Assembly (NCBI RefSeq): GCF_004786035.1 | Contig: NZ_CP035088.1 | Location: 5,344,001 to 5,408,000 of the forward strand | Length of the DNA: 64,000 nucleotides | Direction: 5' to 3' | DNA from: Pseudomonas viciae | GTDB lineage: Bacteria > Pseudomonadota > Gammaproteobacteria > Pseudomonadales > Pseudomonadaceae | Shown here: positions 1 to 9,570 of the stretch, one piece after another | Numbering within the stretch: position 1 is the stretch's first letter | How the letters are laid out: every line of letters begins with the position of its first letter | Notes under the pieces: generated by a model | Database searches by the model: none | The model's input: only the letters and a program-made list of their open reading frames with translations | Told to the model about the DNA's origin: nothing | Translations under genes and position numbers: made by a program

Positions 1-333
1 CCGATACAGGCTGTAGCGCGTCATTTCATCGTCGAAGCGCAAGGTGTTGTAGCCGGCGCCACAGGTGCCGGGGGCGGCCAGTTGCGCGTGGACCCGGGTC
101 ATGAAATCGGCTTCGCTCAAGCCTTTTTCGGCCAGGCATGCCGGGGTGATACCGGTGATCGCACAGGCTGCCGGATGGGGCAGAATGTCATCGCTGGGCT
201 GGCAGTAGAGATTCACCGGCGCGTCGATTTCATTGAGTTCGAAATCGGTACGGATACCTGCCACCTGCAAGGGCCGATCGCAACGCGGGTTGATACCGGT
301 GGTTTCGTAGTCGTACCAGAAGATGGAAGTCAC
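1..333 (-). CDS. sbcB: Exonuclease I, N-terminal part (cut by window edge)
   Basis: Single-strand 3'-5' DNA exonuclease used in recombination and mismatch repair. The 111 visible codons start at GTG (333); the rest lies left of the window. Seen: the DEDD-family first exonuclease motif YDYETTG with acidic residues D8 and E10, then a conserved stretch (TGITPACLAEKGLSEADF) and GYNTLRFDDE, where motif II falls. The GTG is the only good start because the frame before it lacks a better codon. Its position next to the MoxR operon matches the P. aeruginosa sbcB locus as I remember it. The identification rests on the N-terminus only but the motif is distinctive. Confidence 0.93.
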   Translation of the reverse strand, partial: MTSIFWYDYETTGINPRCDRPLQVAGIRTDFELNEIDAPVNLYCQPSDDILPHPAACAITGITPACLAEKGLSEADFMTRVHAQLAAPGTCGAGYNTLRFDDEMTRYSLYR

Positions 334-466
334 GGGCAGTTCCTGAGCTGAAGACTGGCGAAGTCTAGGCGCTCGCACCTGCCTGCGGCCAGCGCTCCTG
401 TAACTTTTGAAATCAATCCGGGACCTGGGGCAAGCGCAAGATCCATAAACACCCGAGGACCCAGTC

Positions 467-550
467 TGGGAGCGAGCTTGCTCACGATGACGCCTGCATA
501 TTCAACATCGATGCAAACTGACCCACCGCTATCGCGAGCAAGCTCCCACA
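467..550. repeat. REP pair (BIME) between sbcB and the RDD gene
   Basis: Two inverted copies of the Pseudomonas REP core (GGGAGCGAGCTTGCTC and GAGCAAGCTCCC) face each other about 45 bp apart. They fill much of the 411-bp divergent gap 334-744. I see no gene in that gap; the promoters of sbcB and of the RDD operon must lie beside the repeat. Confidence 0.85.
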
Positions 551-744
551 GGGGGACCTGCGGTGAATGCAGGGTCTGTGGACTCCCGAGAACAAGGCTG
601 CTGGAGGCTACAGACTGTGCTCGCCCGCTCAATCCCGTTGAATCCATAAAATGACATACACAGTTATATCGTTTGCCCGCGCGAAGGCTGCTAGCATCGA
701 TGCCGACATTGAACCTTCGAACCGGCCCATCACTCAGGTTGCCC

Positions 745-1470
745 ATGCTCGAGACACCAGCACTGCAAAGGAACGCGACGCTGCCCGTGCCACTGGACAC
801 GCGGTATCAGGTTGAGACGCCCGAAGGCATCGACCTGCCACTGCGCCCGGCGGGGTTGATGCCTCGTTCACTGGCCTTTGCCATCGACCTGGGCATACGC
901 GGGCTGGTGCTGGGCCTGCTCTTTCTCATCCTGGCGTTTTTCGGTGAACTGGGCATGGGCCTGGGTTCCATCCTGCTCTTTATCATCAGTTGGTGGTACA
1001 TGGTGCTGTTCGAGGTGCTGAACCAGGGGCGCTCTCCCGGCAAGCAGATCATGGGGTTGCGCGTGGTGCAGGACGACGGTCGCCCCATCGGCTGGTCCGC
1101 CTCATTGATCCGCAACCTGTTGCGCTTCGTCGACATGCTGCCCTTCGCCTATGCCTTCGGGGCAATCAGTTGCCTGCAACATCCGGCCTTCAAACGCCTG
1201 GGCGACCTCGCGGCCGGCACGCTGGTGGTGTATCGCGAGCAACCGGTCAAGCGCCCCGCATTGCCATTGATACAACCGATACGAGCACCGTTTGCCCTGA
1301 GCCTGAACGAGCAACGCGCGGTACTGAGTTTCGCCGAGCGCCAAGCCCAGCTTTCCCCTGAACGAGTCAACGAACTGGCTGCCATCCTGGCCGCGCCATT
1401 GAAGCTGCAGGCGCCCAACGCCGTGGCCGAACTCAATGGCATTGCCCGCGGTCTGTTGGGGCCGACATGA
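745..1470 (+). CDS. RDD family integral membrane protein, first gene of the MoxR operon
   Basis: A 241-residue membrane protein. The RDD signature is seen as an Arg-rich entry to helix 1 with an Asp inside it (RSLAFAIDLGIRG), followed by two hydrophobic segments and a conserved loop (NQGRSPGKQIMGLRVV) typical of the family. The last 60 residues are soluble. I start at ATG 745 rather than the longer frame at 673, because the extra residues look like translated intergenic DNA. Its stop overlaps the next ATG (ATGA at 1467-1470), so it is translationally coupled to the SpoIIM-like gene. The biochemical function of RDD proteins is unknown; some have been linked to ion transport. Confidence 0.85.
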   Translation: MLETPALQRNATLPVPLDTRYQVETPEGIDLPLRPAGLMPRSLAFAIDLGIRGLVLGLLFLILAFFGELGMGLGSILLFIISWWYMVLFEVLNQGRSPGKQIMGLRVVQDDGRPIGWSASLIRNLLRFVDMLPFAYAFGAISCLQHPAFKRLGDLAAGTLVVYREQPVKRPALPLIQPIRAPFALSLNEQRAVLSFAERQAQLSPERVNELAAILAAPLKLQAPNAVAELNGIARGLLGPT

Positions 1471-2441
1471 AGCAAAGCCTGTTCGAAAGCCGCCACCAAG
1501 GGGAATGGGAAGATTTGTCGCGCCTGCTCGATCAACTGGAGCGCAGCCGCAACGTTTCCCAGAGCAGCGATTTTCCTCCTGCCTATCGACGGCTTTGCCA
1601 CCATCTGGCGCTGGCCCAGGCCCGGGGCTACAGCAGTTTGCTGATCGACACCCTGCAACAACTGGCGCTGCGCGGTCACCAGCAACTCTACCGGGACCGC
1701 AGCCGCCCCTCGGCCAGTCTCTCGGCTTTTATCCTCGCCGGTTTTCCTCGACTGGTCCGCGAACAATGGCGCTTCGTACTGGCCGCCAGCCTGATGTTCC
1801 TGGGCAGCCTGGTGGGCATCGGGCTGTTGGTCTACCTGTTCCCCGAGTTGGTCTACAGCTTGCTGAGCGCCGAAGAAGTCAGCCAGATACGCAGCATGTA
1901 CGACCCGGCCGCCGGGCACCTGGGGCGCTCGATCGAACGAGCCGCCAGCGAGGATTGGGTCATGTTCGGTTACTACATCATGCACAACATCGGCATTGCC
2001 TTTCAGACGTTTGCCAGCGGCTTGATGTTTGGCCTGGGCAGCGCGTTCTTCCTGTTCTTCAATGGCCTGACCATTGGCGCGGTGGCCGGGCACCTGACCC
2101 AGATCGGTTCGGGAGGAACGTTCTGGTCGTTCGTCATCGGCCACGGCGCCTTCGAACTCACCGCCATCGCCCTGGCCGGCGCCGCGGGCCTGCAACTGGG
2201 CTGGGCCTTGATCGCGCCGGGGCGCCTGACCCGGGGCGAGGCCTTGCGGCTGGCGGCGGGCAAAAGCGTGCTGATGGTCGGCGGGGTGATACTGTTTTTG
2301 CTCATCGCCGCGTTCATCGAGGCCTACTGGTCTTCCAGCGCCGTGACGCCCGCCACCAAATACACAGTCGGCGCGTTGTTGTGGCTGCTGGTGATCAGTT
2401 ATCTGCTGTTTGCCGGACGGGTCCGCCATGCGCCTGAGTGA
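1467..2441 (+). CDS. Stage II sporulation protein M-like (SpoIIM/DUF95) membrane protein
   Basis: A 324-residue protein with a soluble, helical N-terminal part (about 1-95) and at least five hydrophobic segments after it. Seen: FILAGFPRLVREQWRFVLAA leading into the first membrane helix, and the family segment GHGAFELTAIALAGAAGLQLG. Despite the name, non-sporulating bacteria carry this family mostly beside MoxR ATPases, as here, so it has no sporulation role. It starts inside the RDD stop codon and its end overlaps the DUF4129 start by 14 nt. Role inferred: membrane partner of the MoxR/DUF58 machinery. Confidence 0.87.
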   Translation: MKQSLFESRHQGEWEDLSRLLDQLERSRNVSQSSDFPPAYRRLCHHLALAQARGYSSLLIDTLQQLALRGHQQLYRDRSRPSASLSAFILAGFPRLVREQWRFVLAASLMFLGSLVGIGLLVYLFPELVYSLLSAEEVSQIRSMYDPAAGHLGRSIERAASEDWVMFGYYIMHNIGIAFQTFASGLMFGLGSAFFLFFNGLTIGAVAGHLTQIGSGGTFWSFVIGHGAFELTAIALAGAAGLQLGWALIAPGRLTRGEALRLAAGKSVLMVGGVILFLLIAAFIEAYWSSSAVTPATKYTVGALLWLLVISYLLFAGRVRHAPE

Positions 2442-3966
2442 CGCCACGGTCGTTATCCGCCCGCGCACCACCTGGGAAGCCATGGACCTCGGCGTGCTGA
2501 TGAGCCAGCAACATCGACGGCTGCTGATGACCAGTTGGGCCATCGTCACGCTGCCGGTGTATCTGCTGCTGGCGCTGTTGCTGTGGGATTCGCCGTCCCT
2601 GGTCGTGGTGGTGTTCTGGTGGTTGAAACCGGCCTTTGATCGTCTGCCGTTGTACATTCTCTCCAAGGCGCTGTTTGGCGAAACGCCCACTTTGAAACAG
2701 GCCTTGCGACAGTGGCCCGCGCTGCTCAAGCCCCAGTTGTTGGCGAGCCTGACCTGGCGCAGGTTTAGCTTGAGCCGCAGCTTCCTGATGCCCGTGGTGC
2801 AACTGGAGGGCCTCGCCGGTGAGGCACGGGAGCAGCGCCTGCGGGTCCTACTGCAACGCAGCGGCGGCGCGGCGCAATGGCTGACCATCATCGGCATGCA
2901 CCTGGAAACCGTCCTCTGGTTCGGCCTGATGGCCCTGTTCTATCTGTTCGTGCCACAACAAGTCGAACTGGAATGGGACTGGCAGATGCTGGTCGCAGCG
3001 GCCGAGCACGATTGGTTGTGGTTCGAACACCTGGTCAACCTCCTCTATCCCCTGCTGTTGATCGTCTGGGAGCCGATCTATGTCGCCTGCGGCTTCAGCC
3101 TCTACCTGAACCGACGCACGATCCTCGAGGGTTGGGACATCGAACTGGCGTTCCGACGCCTGCGCCAGCGCCTGAGCGGCATAGCCCCGATGCTGATGTT
3201 GCTGGCACTGATGCTGCTACCACTGGCCCCCCCGGCATGGGCCGACGAGGACAGCATCGGCCCCGACAGCCCCCGGTTGCTCAATCAGCCCCTCACCAGC
3301 GAAGCCTCCCGGGACAGCATCAAGACGATCCTCGATGCCCCACCGTTCAAGAACCCGGAAGCAGTCACCCATTATCGTTTCGGCGAAGAAACCACCGACG
3401 CTCCCGAGAAGGGCGAAGCCCCAGGCTGGTTCAAGTCGTTGTTCAAATGGATGAGTGGCCAACGCTTCGACATCGCCGCCACACTGATCCAGATCGTGCT
3501 CTGGGCCTGCCTGGTGGGCGCGATTGTCTGGCTGGCCTGGCGCTATCGTGAACGGCTCAAGGCCCTGGTGAATCGCCGACCGACGCAACGCCTGCCGGTG
3601 GAACGGCCTGTACCTGCGCAGATGTTCGGCCTGGATATCCGTGAAGAAAGCCTGCCGGTCGACGTGGCGGCCAGCGTCGAGCAGTTGTGGTCCAGCAACC
3701 CCCGCGAGGCCCTGGGCCTACTGTACCGGGCCCTGCTCAGTCGCTTGCATCACGACTTCAAGGTCCCCTTGAAACCCGCCGACACTGAAGGCCAGGTACT
3801 GCAACGCGTCGAACAGCTTCAACAGGAAAACCTGCTGGGGTTCAGTAAAAGCCTGACCCTGCATTGGCAGAACATTGCCTATGGGCATCGTGCGCCGCCG
3901 CCCCATTTGCAACAGGAACTGTGTGACCGCTGGCGCGGGTTGTTCGGTCCGGGAGTGTCTCGATGA
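2428..3966 (+). CDS. DUF4129 domain membrane protein
   Basis: 512 residues. Membrane segments are visible near residues 40-60, 150-170 and 205-225 and just before the domain (IVLWACLVGAIVWLAWRY); a periplasmic-type linker rich in Asp, Pro and Ser sits between the last two. The C-terminal domain (EQLWSSNPREALGLLYRALL, then LHHDFKVPLKPADTE) is DUF4129, usually found with MoxR and transglutaminase-type proteins. I prefer ATG 2428 over an upstream TTG in frame at 2410. It overlaps the SpoIIM gene at its start and the DUF4350 gene (ATGA) at its end. No known enzymatic activity. Confidence 0.86.
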   Translation: MRLSDATVVIRPRTTWEAMDLGVLMSQQHRRLLMTSWAIVTLPVYLLLALLLWDSPSLVVVVFWWLKPAFDRLPLYILSKALFGETPTLKQALRQWPALLKPQLLASLTWRRFSLSRSFLMPVVQLEGLAGEAREQRLRVLLQRSGGAAQWLTIIGMHLETVLWFGLMALFYLFVPQQVELEWDWQMLVAAAEHDWLWFEHLVNLLYPLLLIVWEPIYVACGFSLYLNRRTILEGWDIELAFRRLRQRLSGIAPMLMLLALMLLPLAPPAWADEDSIGPDSPRLLNQPLTSEASRDSIKTILDAPPFKNPEAVTHYRFGEETTDAPEKGEAPGWFKSLFKWMSGQRFDIAATLIQIVLWACLVGAIVWLAWRYRERLKALVNRRPTQRLPVERPVPAQMFGLDIREESLPVDVAASVEQLWSSNPREALGLLYRALLSRLHHDFKVPLKPADTEGQVLQRVEQLQQENLLGFSKSLTLHWQNIAYGHRAPPPHLQQELCDRWRGLFGPGVSR

Positions 3967-5122
3967 GCCGGAGCCCGGGGTTGCTGGCCGGGGTAGTACT
4001 GGCCGCGCTGATGTGCGCATTGGGCGCTTACCTCTACGTCAAGGCCGTGCCCTATCAGGAGACCGTCGATCACGGCCCCTCTCCCGAAGCCCGGGCCAAC
4101 CCCTACCTGGCCGCCGAACACTTCCTGCGCAAGCAGGGTATCAACGTCGAGCACGTCAATAACCTTGGCGTGCTACCCAACCTGGAGCCGCACCAGCGCA
4201 GCCTGCTGTTGCTGGGTGAACGAACCAACATGACGCCACGGGAAGTCGATCAGTTGATGAACTGGACCCGGGCCGGTGGGCGCCTGTTGTTTGTCGCCGA
4301 GGCCCTGTGGGATGACAGCACCGGCAGCAGCGGCGACTTGCTGCTGGACCGCGTGCGCCTGCGTCAACTCTTGAGTGAGGACCTCAAGGAACCGCCAGCG
4401 GAACTCATCAAGGATCGTTACCCCAAGCTGACCAAGTTGTACCTGGAGGACGAAGAGGCGCCGGCGTATATCGGCTTCGATACGGATTTCCACCTCGAAG
4501 ACCCGCACAACCTCGCCCAGGCCTGGGCCAACAGCGAACTGGCGACTCACATGATGCAGCTGACCCTCGGCCTGGGCTCGATCACCGTGATCACCGACGC
4601 CGAGCTGTGGAAGAACGAGCACATCGACCAATACGACAACGCCTGGCTGCTCTGGTACTTGAGCGCCGACACGGACGTCACGCTGCTGTTCAACACCGAC
4701 CACGACAACCTGCTGACCTTGCTGCTGCGCTATTTCCCCCAGGCATTGGTGGCGCTGCTGGCGCTGATTGCCCTGTGGCTCTGGCGCTCGGCGGTACGCC
4801 ATGGCCCGCTGCAACAACCGGCCCCCAAGGCGCGGCGTCAGTTGGAAGAACACTTGCAGGCCAGCGCCGGTTTCCATCTGCGCCATAACGGCCAGCAGCA
4901 GCTGTTGCAGACGTTGCAACAGGACGTGCTGCGCCGGGCCCGCCATCTTCATCCCGGCTTCGAACAACTGGTCGTCGCCGAACAATGGCAGGTGCTCGCC
5001 CGCCTGACCCGCCAGCCCACGCGAGCCATCAGCCAGGCCTTGAGCCCCCGACCGAAACAGCGCATGTCCCGCGCTGAGTTCTGCCGCCAGGTCGCCCATT
5101 TGCAAACCCTTAGGAATGCCTT

Positions 5123-5126
<4 letters not shown>
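3963..5126 (+). CDS. DUF4350 domain protein
   Basis: 387 residues with an N-terminal membrane anchor (about 8-27), a long extracytoplasmic domain, a second membrane segment (LLLRYFPQALVALLALIALW) and a basic cytoplasmic tail of about 110 residues. The sequence ANPYLAAEHFLRKQGINVEH followed by LLLLGERTNMTPREVDQL and GGRLLFVAE is the DUF4350 glutamine-amidotransferase-like fold without a visible catalytic cysteine. Coupled by ATGA overlaps on both sides (3963 and 5123). Placed by context in the MoxR complex; function unknown. Confidence 0.84.
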
Positions 5127-6127
<1,001 letters not shown>

Positions 6128-6134
6128 TGAGGCC

Positions 6135-7466
6135 ATGAAACCCTCCCGCCTGCTGTTGACCTGGCTCGCCATCCTCCTGGCCCTCGGCATCGCGCTGGGC
6201 ACGCTGCGGGCGTTGGGCATTGCGCTGCCATCGACGCTGCTGTCGATCAACTGGTGGTTGATGCTGGCGCTGCTGGCCCTGGCGCTGCTCGACGCCGTGC
6301 GCCTCAGGCGCTTGCCCTCGCCCCGGGTGCGACGGCAGATGCCCGGCAGCCTGGCACTGGGTCGATGGGGCGAAGTTCGCCTGGAAATCGGCCACGACTT
6401 TGCGCAGCCGCTGAACGTCCAGGTCTTCGATCACGTACCCGACGGCCTGGATTTCGAAAACCTGCCCCTGTCCGTCGCGCTTCAACCCGGCCAGCACAAT
6501 CAGGTCGGCTACCGCCTGCGTCCGCTCAAACGCGGTCACTTCACCTTCGCCCAGTGCGAAATCAACCTGCCGAGCCCGTTGGGCCTGTGGACCGACAAGC
6601 GCCTGCTGGACGCGATCGATGAGACTCGGGTCTACCCGGATTTCGCCAGACTCTACGAAGGCCAGCTATTGGCGGTGGACAACTGGCTGAGCCAGCTCGG
6701 TATCCGTCAGCGGCAACGGCGCGGCCAGGGCCAGGAGTTCCATCAACTGCGCGAATTTCGCGAAGGCGACAGCCTGCGTCAGATCGACTGGAAGGCCACC
6801 GCCCGCCATCGGACACCGATTGCCCGGGAATATGAGGACGAGCGCGACCAGCAGATCATCTTCATGCTCGATTGCGGCCGGCGCATGCGCAGCCAGGACG
6901 GCGAGCTGTCGCACTTCGACCACGCCCTCAACGCCTGCCTGCTGCTCAGCTACACCGCCCTGCGCCAGGGCGACGCCGTGGGCCTGGGCACCTTCGCCAG
7001 CGAACAGCCGCGCTACCTCGCACCGGTCAAAGGCACCGGCCAGCTCAACGTCTTGCTCAACACCGTGTACGACCTCGACAGCAGCCAACGCCCCGCCGAC
7101 TACCAGGCGGCCGTGACTCAACTGCTGGCCCGGCAAAAACGCCGGGCGCTGGTGGTGCTGGTGACCAACCTGCGGGACGAGGACGACGAAGAACTGCTGG
7201 CCGCCGTCAAACGGCTGGGCCAACACCACCGGGTACTGGTGGCCAGCCTGCGGGAAGAGGCGCTCGACCGCTTGCGCCAAGTGCCGGTGCAAACACTGCC
7301 TGAGGCCTTGGCTTACTGCGGCACGGTGGACTATGTGAATGCGCGGGCCGAACTGCATCAGCAACTGGGCGCCCATGGCATCCCGACCCTGGATGCGCGC
7401 CCCAGTGAATTGGGGGCGCAATTGGTGACGCAATATCTGGCCTGGAAAAAGGCGGGGACCGCCTAG
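6135..7466 (+). CDS. DUF58 domain protein (vWA-like partner of MoxR)
   Basis: 443 residues: two N-terminal membrane helices (about 5-27 and 36-57), then a beta-rich region with LRPLKRGHFTF, then the DUF58 core FREGDSLRQIDWKATAR. The C-terminal half (FMLDCGRRM, TNLRDEDDEELLAAV) looks like a vWA fold with a partly preserved metal-binding DxGxx motif. DUF58 proteins are the standard partner of MoxR ATPases. Last gene of the six-gene unit starting at 745; no clear rho-independent terminator follows it. Confidence 0.9.
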   Translation: MKPSRLLLTWLAILLALGIALGTLRALGIALPSTLLSINWWLMLALLALALLDAVRLRRLPSPRVRRQMPGSLALGRWGEVRLEIGHDFAQPLNVQVFDHVPDGLDFENLPLSVALQPGQHNQVGYRLRPLKRGHFTFAQCEINLPSPLGLWTDKRLLDAIDETRVYPDFARLYEGQLLAVDNWLSQLGIRQRQRRGQGQEFHQLREFREGDSLRQIDWKATARHRTPIAREYEDERDQQIIFMLDCGRRMRSQDGELSHFDHALNACLLLSYTALRQGDAVGLGTFASEQPRYLAPVKGTGQLNVLLNTVYDLDSSQRPADYQAAVTQLLARQKRRALVVLVTNLRDEDDEELLAAVKRLGQHHRVLVASLREEALDRLRQVPVQTLPEALAYCGTVDYVNARAELHQQLGAHGIPTLDARPSELGAQLVTQYLAWKKAGTA

Positions 7467-7676
7467 GTCCTACAGCGAACAAGCAGAGGTCCGGCTGACT
7501 ACAGCGCCTTGCGCAACGGACTACAGATCCGCCAGAATCCGCCGGCTTGTGCACCTTGGTCTTGCCCCGTAACTTGATTCGCGTCGCTGATATCCAGCGA
7601 TCGGGTTTAGTCGCCCGGCGGTTTGACACGATGTGCACAAGCGTCATCCAGTGGGGTTCCCCTATCCCTTACTTGA

Positions 7677-7757
7677 TGGTGGCTGTACGCAGGGCGCCCC
7701 CGGGCGCGCCGGACTTCGTGTCTCCGCCGGTCGACTAACCTGCGTCCAGCCGCCACC
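7677..7757 (+). promoter_or_regulatory. Structured leader upstream of the DUF6124 gene
   Basis: Within the 343-bp gap 7467-7809 a long stem is formed by 7677-7693 and 7739-7757. It includes a perfect 7-bp inner part (ACGCAGG with CCTGCGT) and an outer part with one mismatch and one G-U pair. Between the arms a perfect 6-bp hairpin (GCGCCC/GGGCGC, 7694-7707) and a CCGG/CCGG pairing fit a three-way junction. TTTAGTCGC occurs on both sides of the stem (7606 and 7768). I recall very similar leaders before other DUF6124/DUF3077 genes of Pseudomonas, but have no search to prove it. Nothing else gene-like lies in the gap. Confidence 0.6.
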
Positions 7758-7809
7758 CTACATTCGTTTAGTCGCGAACCGGGTGGAGGCCCCATTAAGG
7801 AGACCTATC

Positions 7810-8178
7810 ATGTTCAAGGCTACACCCAACCCACCACACACCGACCCACTATCCCCCCACGAAACCCTCGACCCCGAAAAACTCGAACAGGCCGCCCAAA
7901 GGGCCCTGGACTACTACCTCAAGCCGGACAACGGCCAAGCCGACAAGAAAACCGACAAGCAACTGGACTACTTCATCGTCGCCCCCGACGCCGACCCCGA
8001 AGGCATGCTCGCCCACAGCTACGAAACCTTCTGCTCGGTGAGCACGCTGATCCTGGATTTATCCGAAGACCTCGAAGGCGCCCCGCGCAACCTGGCCCTG
8101 GCGATTCACCAGATGGGCGAGATGGGGGTGTTGTTGCTGGAGAGGCTGCTGGATAACGAGGCGAAGATTCAGCGCTGA
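7810..8178 (+). CDS. DUF6124 family small protein
   Basis: 122 residues, cytosolic, no signal peptide or membrane segment. The opening (MFKATPNPPHTDPLSPHETL), the ALDYYL segment, a Lys/Asp-rich linker, FIVAPDADPEGMLAHSYET and a final helix (IHQMGEMGVLLLERLLDN) are the pattern of the Pseudomonas DUF6124 proteins, small paralogous proteins of unknown function. Start chosen at ATG 7810 because AAGGAGACC sits 8-10 nt upstream and the frame before it is the structured leader. Single gene, separate from the MoxR operon. GC and codon use look like the neighbours. Confidence 0.82.
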   Translation: MFKATPNPPHTDPLSPHETLDPEKLEQAAQRALDYYLKPDNGQADKKTDKQLDYFIVAPDADPEGMLAHSYETFCSVSTLILDLSEDLEGAPRNLALAIHQMGEMGVLLLERLLDNEAKIQR

Positions 8179-8220
8179 AGGCCGAATGACCTGTAGAACT
8201 ACAGGGTGCATAAAGGACCC

Positions 8221-8309
8221 GTGGGAGCGAGCTTGCTCGCGATAGCGGTGGATCAGCTTGCATCAATGCTGAATGTGTCGCCGCCTTCGCGAGCAAGCTC
8301 GCTCCCACA
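8221..8309. repeat. REP pair (BIME)
   Basis: Head-to-head REP copies (GTGGGAGCGAGCTTGCTCGC and GCGAGCAAGCTCGCTCCCAC) with about 48 bp between them. They lie between the convergent DUF6124 and PilZ genes, a usual REP site. Confidence 0.92.
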
Positions 8310-8332
8310 GTTGGATTGAGTACACCCGCGGT

Positions 8333-8692
8333 TTAAGCCGATTCCGGCAACGGATAAAAACTGAAATATTGCTGCAACGCACTGATCAGTTGCAGGTACT
8401 CCGGCGGCGTCCAGTGCAGTCTGAAGCCGGCATCGAAATGCATCGGCGTCACGTCTTCATGGCACCACAGGCAGTTGGCTTTCAACTTGATGTTTTGTTG
8501 CGGTCCCTCGTCGGAAGGGATTTTCAAGTGCAGTTCAAAGTCGGCGCCAACCATCAAGGGCAGATGACTGATCAGCATCAGGCCATTTTCAGAGACATTG
8601 CCCAGAAAACCGATGGGCCTGTCATTGACGCCGTTGAACACGCGCAGGAAGCACGGCAACTGGTGCCGTTCGATTCGCCTTTTTTTGTACAT
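8333..8692 (-). CDS. PilZ domain protein, probable c-di-GMP receptor
   Basis: 119 residues, a single PilZ domain. Both c-di-GMP contact motifs are present: RxxxR at R5-R9 (RRIERH) and the N-x-S-x-x-G motif (NVSENG) about 25 residues later. The rest is a beta barrel ending in an aromatic tail. The open frame extends far upstream, but the ATG at 8692 puts RxxxR at the usual place near the N-terminus; no strong ribosome site marks it. By position it corresponds to PA4324, one of the PilZ proteins of P. aeruginosa (from memory). The gap 8693-8967 upstream is non-coding and would hold its promoter. It probably binds c-di-GMP, which the SadC-type cyclase 4 kb away could make. Confidence 0.85.
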   Translation of the reverse strand: MYKKRRIERHQLPCFLRVFNGVNDRPIGFLGNVSENGLMLISHLPLMVGADFELHLKIPSDEGPQQNIKLKANCLWCHEDVTPMHFDAGFRLHWTPPEYLQLISALQQYFSFYPLPESA

Positions 8693-8967
8693 GTCTTGTA
8701 TCGCTTTTAAACGACCCCGGACAGGGGAAACGAATACTTCGGAACGAACCTTATACCAGTCCGCTCTCCCCGATCCCGGTGCCAGACACTTGACAGCGTC
8801 CAGGCCATACCTCTGCCGGTCACAGGTGCTTCTTAACATTAGAGACTCAGCTCTAATACGACTTGTACAAATATAGCTCAAGGTTTGGCGACAGCCAGCC
8901 CAGGTACGCACCTTTCATCTACCCCAACGCAATCACCTGCCGATGGCAAAGGGTTGGACGAACGGTC

Positions 8968-9342
8968 TCAGGACGCGGAGGGGCGGATCGCCGAGGCGCT
9001 GCGGGTCGGGTAATGACCCAGGCTCTGCAAGGTTTCGAGCCGCGCGCGGGCACGGTAAGCGTATTCGCTGTTAGGGTATTGGGTGAGGATGAACTGGTAG
9101 GTCTGCGCCGCATCGATGAACAGCTTCTGCCGTTCCAGGCACTGGCCGCGCAGCATCGAGACTTCCGGCTGCATATAGCGGCGGGCACGGCTGGCGCGGT
9201 CGACCTGGGACAATTCGAGCATCACTTGCTCGCAATTACCGCGGTCATAGGCCTTGTAGGCCAGGTTCATGTGATGGTTCATCGACCAACGGGTGCAGCC
9301 CGTGACGCTCAGGGCCAGGGCAACGAAAAGCACGAATCGCAT
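8968..9342 (-). CDS. Small lipoprotein with TPR-like repeats
   Basis: 124 residues. The N-terminus MRFVLFVALALSVTGC is a lipoprotein signal with lipobox SVTGC, so the protein should be anchored in the envelope. The mature part has helical TPR-type repeats (HMNLAYKAYDRGNCEQVMLEL and YQFILTQYPNSEYAYRARARLETL). A GGAGAA stretch precedes ATG 9342; a longer frame from 9384 adds residues without sense. Found beside pykA. Function unknown, probably a scaffold. Confidence 0.83.
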   Translation of the reverse strand: MRFVLFVALALSVTGCTRWSMNHHMNLAYKAYDRGNCEQVMLELSQVDRASRARRYMQPEVSMLRGQCLERQKLFIDAAQTYQFILTQYPNSEYAYRARARLETLQSLGHYPTRSASAIRPSAS

Positions 9343-9570
9343 GGGGAGGTTCTCCTGTCTTGAGCTCTGTATCGACCTGGGCAAGAAAATCTTCAGCCCG
9401 AAAACGCTTGCCTCGCCACAAGAGCGATGTTCGGCTTTAGCGGTTAAAGACGCAAAAATTTTCAGGAATGTTCATTTCGAAAAACAAACGAAAAAGTAGT
9501 GCATATGAACAATGACTACACCCAAAGAGCATAGTAGCCTTCGCTGGCGCTTGAACTTGAGGAGTCTTGC

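Noticed and set aside
330..800. 156-codon minus-strand frame between sbcB and the RDD gene
   Set aside because: It runs through a REP pair and the divergent promoter region and resembles no protein.
1149..2897. 582-codon minus-strand frame
   Set aside because: Antisense shadow of the RDD, SpoIIM-like and DUF4129 genes; low-complexity Gln/Arg/Ala composition typical of GC-rich reverse frames.
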